From positions 124,305 through 188,304 of the forward strand of contig NZ_LMEC01000025.1 of NCBI RefSeq assembly GCF_001425265.1: 64,000 nt of DNA, given 5' to 3'. This document shows positions 60,786-64,000 of the stretch, one piece after another. Source of the stretch: Massilia sp. Root418 (GTDB lineage Bacteria; Pseudomonadota; Gammaproteobacteria; Burkholderiales; Burkholderiaceae_D). Position 1 is the stretch's first letter; every line of letters begins with the position of its first letter. The notes under the pieces were generated by a model. It was given only the letters and a program-made list of their open reading frames with translations. It had not been told where the DNA came from and ran no database searches. A program made the translations under genes and the position numbers.

Positions 60786-61325
60786 CTACTTGTCCTTCCC
60801 GTCCGGGCCGAGGAAGCGCGCCACGGTGCCGCCCATCTTCAGGAAACGCAGCATGGTGGCGGGCGGCAGGTTCTTGTAGTCGTTATAGGTCGTGCCCAGC
60901 ATCTCCATGAACTCCAGCACGCTGTTCATGCGCTCCCTGGTGGCATCCTCCAGCGCCGCGTCCTGCTCGGCCTCGATGGCGCACTCGCGCAGCACGGACA
61001 GCGTGGGATCGATCTCGCGCCGCTTGCGCTCCTCGATGATGACGCGGAAGATCTCCCACACGTCCTGCAGCGCCAGGAAATGGTCGCGCCGGTCGCCCAT
61101 CACATGGCTCACGCGGATCAGGCCCCAGCTCTGCAGCTCCTTCAGGCTGTTGCTCACGTTCGAGCGCGCCACGTTCAGGGTTTCCGCGATGTCCTCGGCG
61201 GTCTGCGGCGTGTTCGCCAGGAACAGCAGCGCATGGATCTGCGCCACCGTCCTGTTCACACCCCAGCGCGTGCCCATCTCGCCCCAGTGGAGGATGTATT
61301 TCTGCATGGTCGGCGTCAGCTGCAT
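60786..61325 (-). CDS. GbsR/MarR-family winged-helix repressor
   Basis: A 179-residue DNA-binding regulator. The winged helix is visible in VAQIHALLFLANTPQTAEDI, LNVARSNVSNSLKELQSWGL and IRVSHVMGDRRDHF. The C-terminal helices (about 120-175) should dimerise. It is the first gene of an operon with DUF4166 and the TIGR01777-type protein, and a palindrome of matching size lies just upstream of its start. Autoregulation in the manner of GbsR is likely. Effector unknown (choline-type for GbsR itself, not shown here). Confidence 0.92.
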   Translation of the reverse strand: MQLTPTMQKYILHWGEMGTRWGVNRTVAQIHALLFLANTPQTAEDIAETLNVARSNVSNSLKELQSWGLIRVSHVMGDRRDHFLALQDVWEIFRVIIEERKRREIDPTLSVLRECAIEAEQDAALEDATRERMNSVLEFMEMLGTTYNDYKNLPPATMLRFLKMGGTVARFLGPDGKDK

Positions 61326-61337
61326 GGCGATTCCTTT

Positions 61338-61357
61338 ATTTCTGTTGTTACAGAAAT
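61338..61357. promoter_or_regulatory. Candidate operator of the GbsR-type regulator
   Basis: ATTTCTG-TTGTTA-CAGAAAT: perfect 7-bp arms with a 6-bp spacer, 13 bp upstream of the regulator start. Outside the arms the A/T pairs continue (TTTA and TTAA). It lies in the only AT-rich spot of the region and sits where it could block the promoter of the three-gene operon. Confidence 0.6.
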
Positions 61358-61425
61358 TAAAGACGATCCAGCCACGAAAGTCAACTCAATTCCACAGAAC
61401 GCTGCACTCCCAGCTTCGGGCGGGC

Positions 61426-61453
61426 AAAAAAAAAGCGGACCAGGAAGGTCCGC
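61426..61453 (-). terminator. Rho-independent terminator of the SMC-like ATPase gene
   Basis: On the minus strand GCGGACC-TTCCT-GGTCCGC is followed by nine T (complement of 61426-61434), 9 bp past the stop at 61462. Confidence 0.9.
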
Positions 61454-61461
61454 CGGGAGGG

Positions 61462-64000
61462 TCACGCTGCGGCCTTGTCGGGCGTGCGGCGCTGCAGCAC
61501 GAAGATGGGCTGGGCCCATTGCGTATCCTTTTTCTTTTTGCTGGTGATCAGCGTCAGCTCGGATGGATCATAGACGTCGGTGTTGTGGGTCAGCGGCGTC
61601 GTCATCAGGTACTGGGCTTCGGTATTCTTCAGGAATTCGCCGACCAGCTGGATATTGCGGATGTCCAGGTGGGCGAACGGTTCGTCGATGAACACGAAGC
61701 CGCCCGAGCCGTCTTCGGACTTGAGCAGGCCTATCAGCAGCACCAGCGATTTCATCACCTGCTGGCCGCCGGACGCTTCGCCGTCGTTCATGCCGATCGG
61801 CCCTTTGCCGTCGAACTTGAAGCGCACGTGCAGGCCGGCTTGCGACAGCGCCAGGTCGTCGTTCTCCAGCTTGACCGGGTCGGTGTGCACCTCGATGTTG
61901 GCCAGCTCGCCCAGCTCCTTGATGTTCTTGCTGTACGTCTTGATCGTGTAGCGCAGCCGCTCCATGTAGGCGCCGCGCGCATTGGTGGTTGCCTCGATGG
62001 CGCGGTTGTTCTGGTAGCGCCGCTCTTCCGTCTCGCTCGCGCGGTTCTTCAGTTGCTCGCTCAGGCGCGCATACTGGTCGATCACGGTCGCGTCCAGCTC
62101 CCAGTCGCCGCGCGACAGGCTCGCTTCCAGGCTGTGGATGCGCAGGATGGTCTGGTGCGCGTTGACGTACTCGGCCACCAGGCGCTGGCGGCGCGCGGGA
62201 CGGCGCCAGTTGTACGGCATGTGGCGCCACTGGCGGCGCAGCGCCAGCAGGTTCTTGGCATGCTCGGCGCGCTGCTCGATCACGCGCTTGTGGTTCAGGC
62301 GCAGGCCGGCTTCGGATTCCGACAAATTGAAGCGCGCGTTCTGCCACGTGGTGTCGGCGCGGGTACGCGCGATGGTCGCGTTCTTGATCAGGCCTTGCAG
62401 CTCGCCCAGGCGCGAACCGACCTCGGTGCGCTCGGCTTTCAGCGGCACGGCGGCGCGCGCCGCTTCGTCGAACTCTTCCTGGCGCGCGCTCAGCTCCTTG
62501 GCCGCGTCCACGCCGGCCAGGCGGGCTTTCAGTGCGCTCACTTCGGAGGCCAGCTTGCTGATGGCGAGCGTGAAGGTATCTTCCTGCGCTTCCAGCGCCG
62601 GCAGGTTCTTCAGGATCGCTTCCATGCGCTGCGACTTGCCGGCCGCGCCGAAGCGGTAGCGCGAGGCTTCCACGAACAGCGAACGGCCGCCGCGGCGCTC
62701 TTTATGGTACGCCTCGGGCGTGATCCATTCCTCGATATGGCTCTGGCGCGCGCCCTCCTCCACCGAGTCCACGCGGGTGATGCGCATCAGCTGTTCGATC
62801 AGCCAGCCCGGCGCCTTGTCGGAGAACTTCACCACCGACATCAGGCTGTCGCCCTTGGTGCTTGGCGCGGTGATCAGGTCCGGCACGATGAAGTGGCGGT
62901 AGCGTTCCTTCTCGGCCAGGCGGTAGGCGGCTGCGGCGTCGCTGGCCTTATCCAGCAGCACCACGGAGGCGTAGCCGCCCAGCACACCCTCCACCGCGCC
63001 CTGCCATTTCGGATCCGTCACTTCGACGATGTCCGACAGCATGGCGTGGCCGATCTTGGCGTCGTTCAGCGCGCGGCGCATGGCGCGCACGTTGTCCGGC
63101 TCCGGCATGGCGGTCTTGCCCTGCAGCGCGGAGATGGTCGCCTTGTCCTGCGCGATGCGCGACATGATCGCGTCGCGGCCCTGCTTCTGGCGCGCCAGCT
63201 CGGCTTCCTTCTGCTCCAGCTGCTCGCTCACGGCGGCGATGTCCGCGCCCGAGTCGGCGGCCAGCTTCTGCAGGCGGGCCTTCTGTTCCAGCAGGCTGTC
63301 CAGCGGTTTGAGCTTGGCGTTGATGGAATTGAGGCGGCTTTGCAGCGCGGTCGATTCCTGTTCCAGCACGGTCTCGTGCTGCTGCGCTTCGGTAAACGCC
63401 TGCGCCTGCGCGGCCACGTGGGCGCGCTTGTCGGACAGCTGCTGGTCGGCCAGCATCAGCGGCTTGCGCGCTTCGCGCAGCTGGCGCGTGATATTGGACT
63501 GCTTCTCGCGCGCTTCGTGGTACTCCAGCGTCGGCAGCACTTCCTCCTGCAGCTCGCGGCGTTCCTTGGTCAGCCCTTCCCACTGGTGGTAATTGGCCAC
63601 GCGCAGGCGCAGGCCTTCCAGGTTGGTCTTGGAGCCTTCCAGTTCGGCCTCGAATCGTTTCAGCTCGATTTCCGTGTCGCGCTGGTGGCGCTTGGCTTCG
63701 TCGTAGGCGTCCAGCACTTCCTTGTCGCCGAACACCTGGAACACCAGGTCCAGCAACTGGCGCGGCGCGTATTCGCACAGCTTGTCGGTTTCGCCCTGCT
63801 CCAGCGCCAGCACTTTCGCCATGGCCGGCGACAGGCCGGCGTTGGCCAGGCGCTTGCGGTAGTTTTCCACGCCGAGGAAGTCGTTGGCCTCGGTCACTTC
63901 CTCGATCTGCACATTGCCCGGACGCATCAGGTACTGGCGCTTCCAGTCGCCGCCGTTCTTCTGGATCTGGCAGAACAGCGTCACCTCATCTTCCGAGAAG
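61462..64000 (-). CDS. SMC/Rad50-like coiled-coil ATPase (partial, C-terminal about 845 residues)
   Basis: The frame is open to the window end, so the N-terminus with Walker A is missing. Visible from the N side: a post-Walker-A region (FLGVENYRKRLANAGLSPAM, VLALEQGETDKLCEYAPRQL), a long coiled coil (about residues 100-300), a hinge-like globular part (EVTDPKWQGAVEGVLGGYAS, YRHFIVPDLI), a second coiled coil, the ABC signature (DGEASGGQQVMKSLVLLIGL) and Walker B with D-loop (GGFVFIDEPFAHLD). There is no CxxC zinc hook at the hinge, arguing against Rad50/SbcC proper. Candidates are a MukB/MksB/JetC-type protein or an uncharacterised SMC family; neighbours upstream are outside the window. Confidence 0.82.
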   Translation of the reverse strand, partial: FSEDEVTLFCQIQKNGGDWKRQYLMRPGNVQIEEVTEANDFLGVENYRKRLANAGLSPAMAKVLALEQGETDKLCEYAPRQLLDLVFQVFGDKEVLDAYDEAKRHQRDTEIELKRFEAELEGSKTNLEGLRLRVANYHQWEGLTKERRELQEEVLPTLEYHEAREKQSNITRQLREARKPLMLADQQLSDKRAHVAAQAQAFTEAQQHETVLEQESTALQSRLNSINAKLKPLDSLLEQKARLQKLAADSGADIAAVSEQLEQKEAELARQKQGRDAIMSRIAQDKATISALQGKTAMPEPDNVRAMRRALNDAKIGHAMLSDIVEVTDPKWQGAVEGVLGGYASVVLLDKASDAAAAYRLAEKERYRHFIVPDLITAPSTKGDSLMSVVKFSDKAPGWLIEQLMRITRVDSVEEGARQSHIEEWITPEAYHKERRGGRSLFVEASRYRFGAAGKSQRMEAILKNLPALEAQEDTFTLAISKLASEVSALKARLAGVDAAKELSARQEEFDEAARAAVPLKAERTEVGSRLGELQGLIKNATIARTRADTTWQNARFNLSESEAGLRLNHKRVIEQRAEHAKNLLALRRQWRHMPYNWRRPARRQRLVAEYVNAHQTILRIHSLEASLSRGDWELDATVIDQYARLSEQLKNRASETEERRYQNNRAIEATTNARGAYMERLRYTIKTYSKNIKELGELANIEVHTDPVKLENDDLALSQAGLHVRFKFDGKGPIGMNDGEASGGQQVMKSLVLLIGLLKSEDGSGGFVFIDEPFAHLDIRNIQLVGEFLKNTEAQYLMTTPLTHNTDVYDPSELTLITSKKKKDTQWAQPIFVLQRRTPDKAAA

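Overview
The window is a 64 kb, GC-rich, densely coded bacterial chromosome segment. Gene content points to a betaproteobacterium of the Oxalobacteraceae (Massilia/Duganella/Janthinobacterium group). The markers are a PEP-CTERM protein, a GbsR-DUF4166-TIGR01777 cluster, paired XapX proteins, a DUF3369/HD-GYP regulator, CHASE-GGDEF sensors and many exported hydrolases. The placement is inferred from gene families, not from a marker gene. I found no rRNA, tRNA, CRISPR array or complete mobile element.

Layout. 1-5408 (minus) is one apparent operon: Tat-exported flavin amine oxidase, periplasmic cytochrome c, exported RidA-type imine hydrolase, TonB-dependent receptor and an exported alpha/beta hydrolase cut by the window edge. 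5745-7742 is a lone TnsB/Mu-type transposase-like gene with altered catalytic motifs and a Thr-Ala microsatellite. 7961-17652 holds a DEAD-box helicase with two DbpA-type RNA-binding domains, a solute-binding protein, a lumazine-binding-like protein, an M28 peptidase, a DOT1-like methyltransferase and a CHASE-PAS-GGDEF-EAL protein. 17739-27752 holds an MshQ-like surface protein, a dienelactone hydrolase, an amidohydrolase with two XapX proteins, small membrane and periplasmic proteins, a sugar dehydrogenase-like lipoprotein, a thioesterase and a DUF3016 protein. 27909-35249 holds a PhoX-type phosphatase with a visible Pho-box promoter, a Nei/Fpg glycosylase, an HD-GYP response regulator facing a GAF histidine kinase across a shared terminator, and an unknown protein.

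35304-43133 is a complete catabolic locus. A LacI-type repressor is divergent from an operon encoding an intradiol ring-cleaving dioxygenase, an SDR, a BKACE beta-keto-acid cleavage enzyme, an MDR dehydrogenase, a cupin, a dicarboxylate symporter and a porin. Two identical 14-bp palindromes bracket the promoter. The set suggests ring cleavage to a beta-keto acid that BKACE splits with acetyl-CoA, in place of the usual CoA-transferase/thiolase branch.

43208-64000 holds two small hypothetical genes, a CHASE-PAS-GAF-GGDEF cyclase, a PEP-CTERM protein, queC, the tamA-tamB translocation/assembly pair, an S9 peptidase, a GbsR-controlled three-gene cluster with a palindromic operator, and the C-terminal part of an SMC/Rad50-like ATPase running off the edge.

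REP-like palindromes (core GTAGGGCGGGTTA) sit at 13543-13642 and 39141-39248. The second pair supplies the last codons of the BKACE gene. Three proteins make or break cyclic di-GMP (14770-17652, 31195-32697, 44110-47175).
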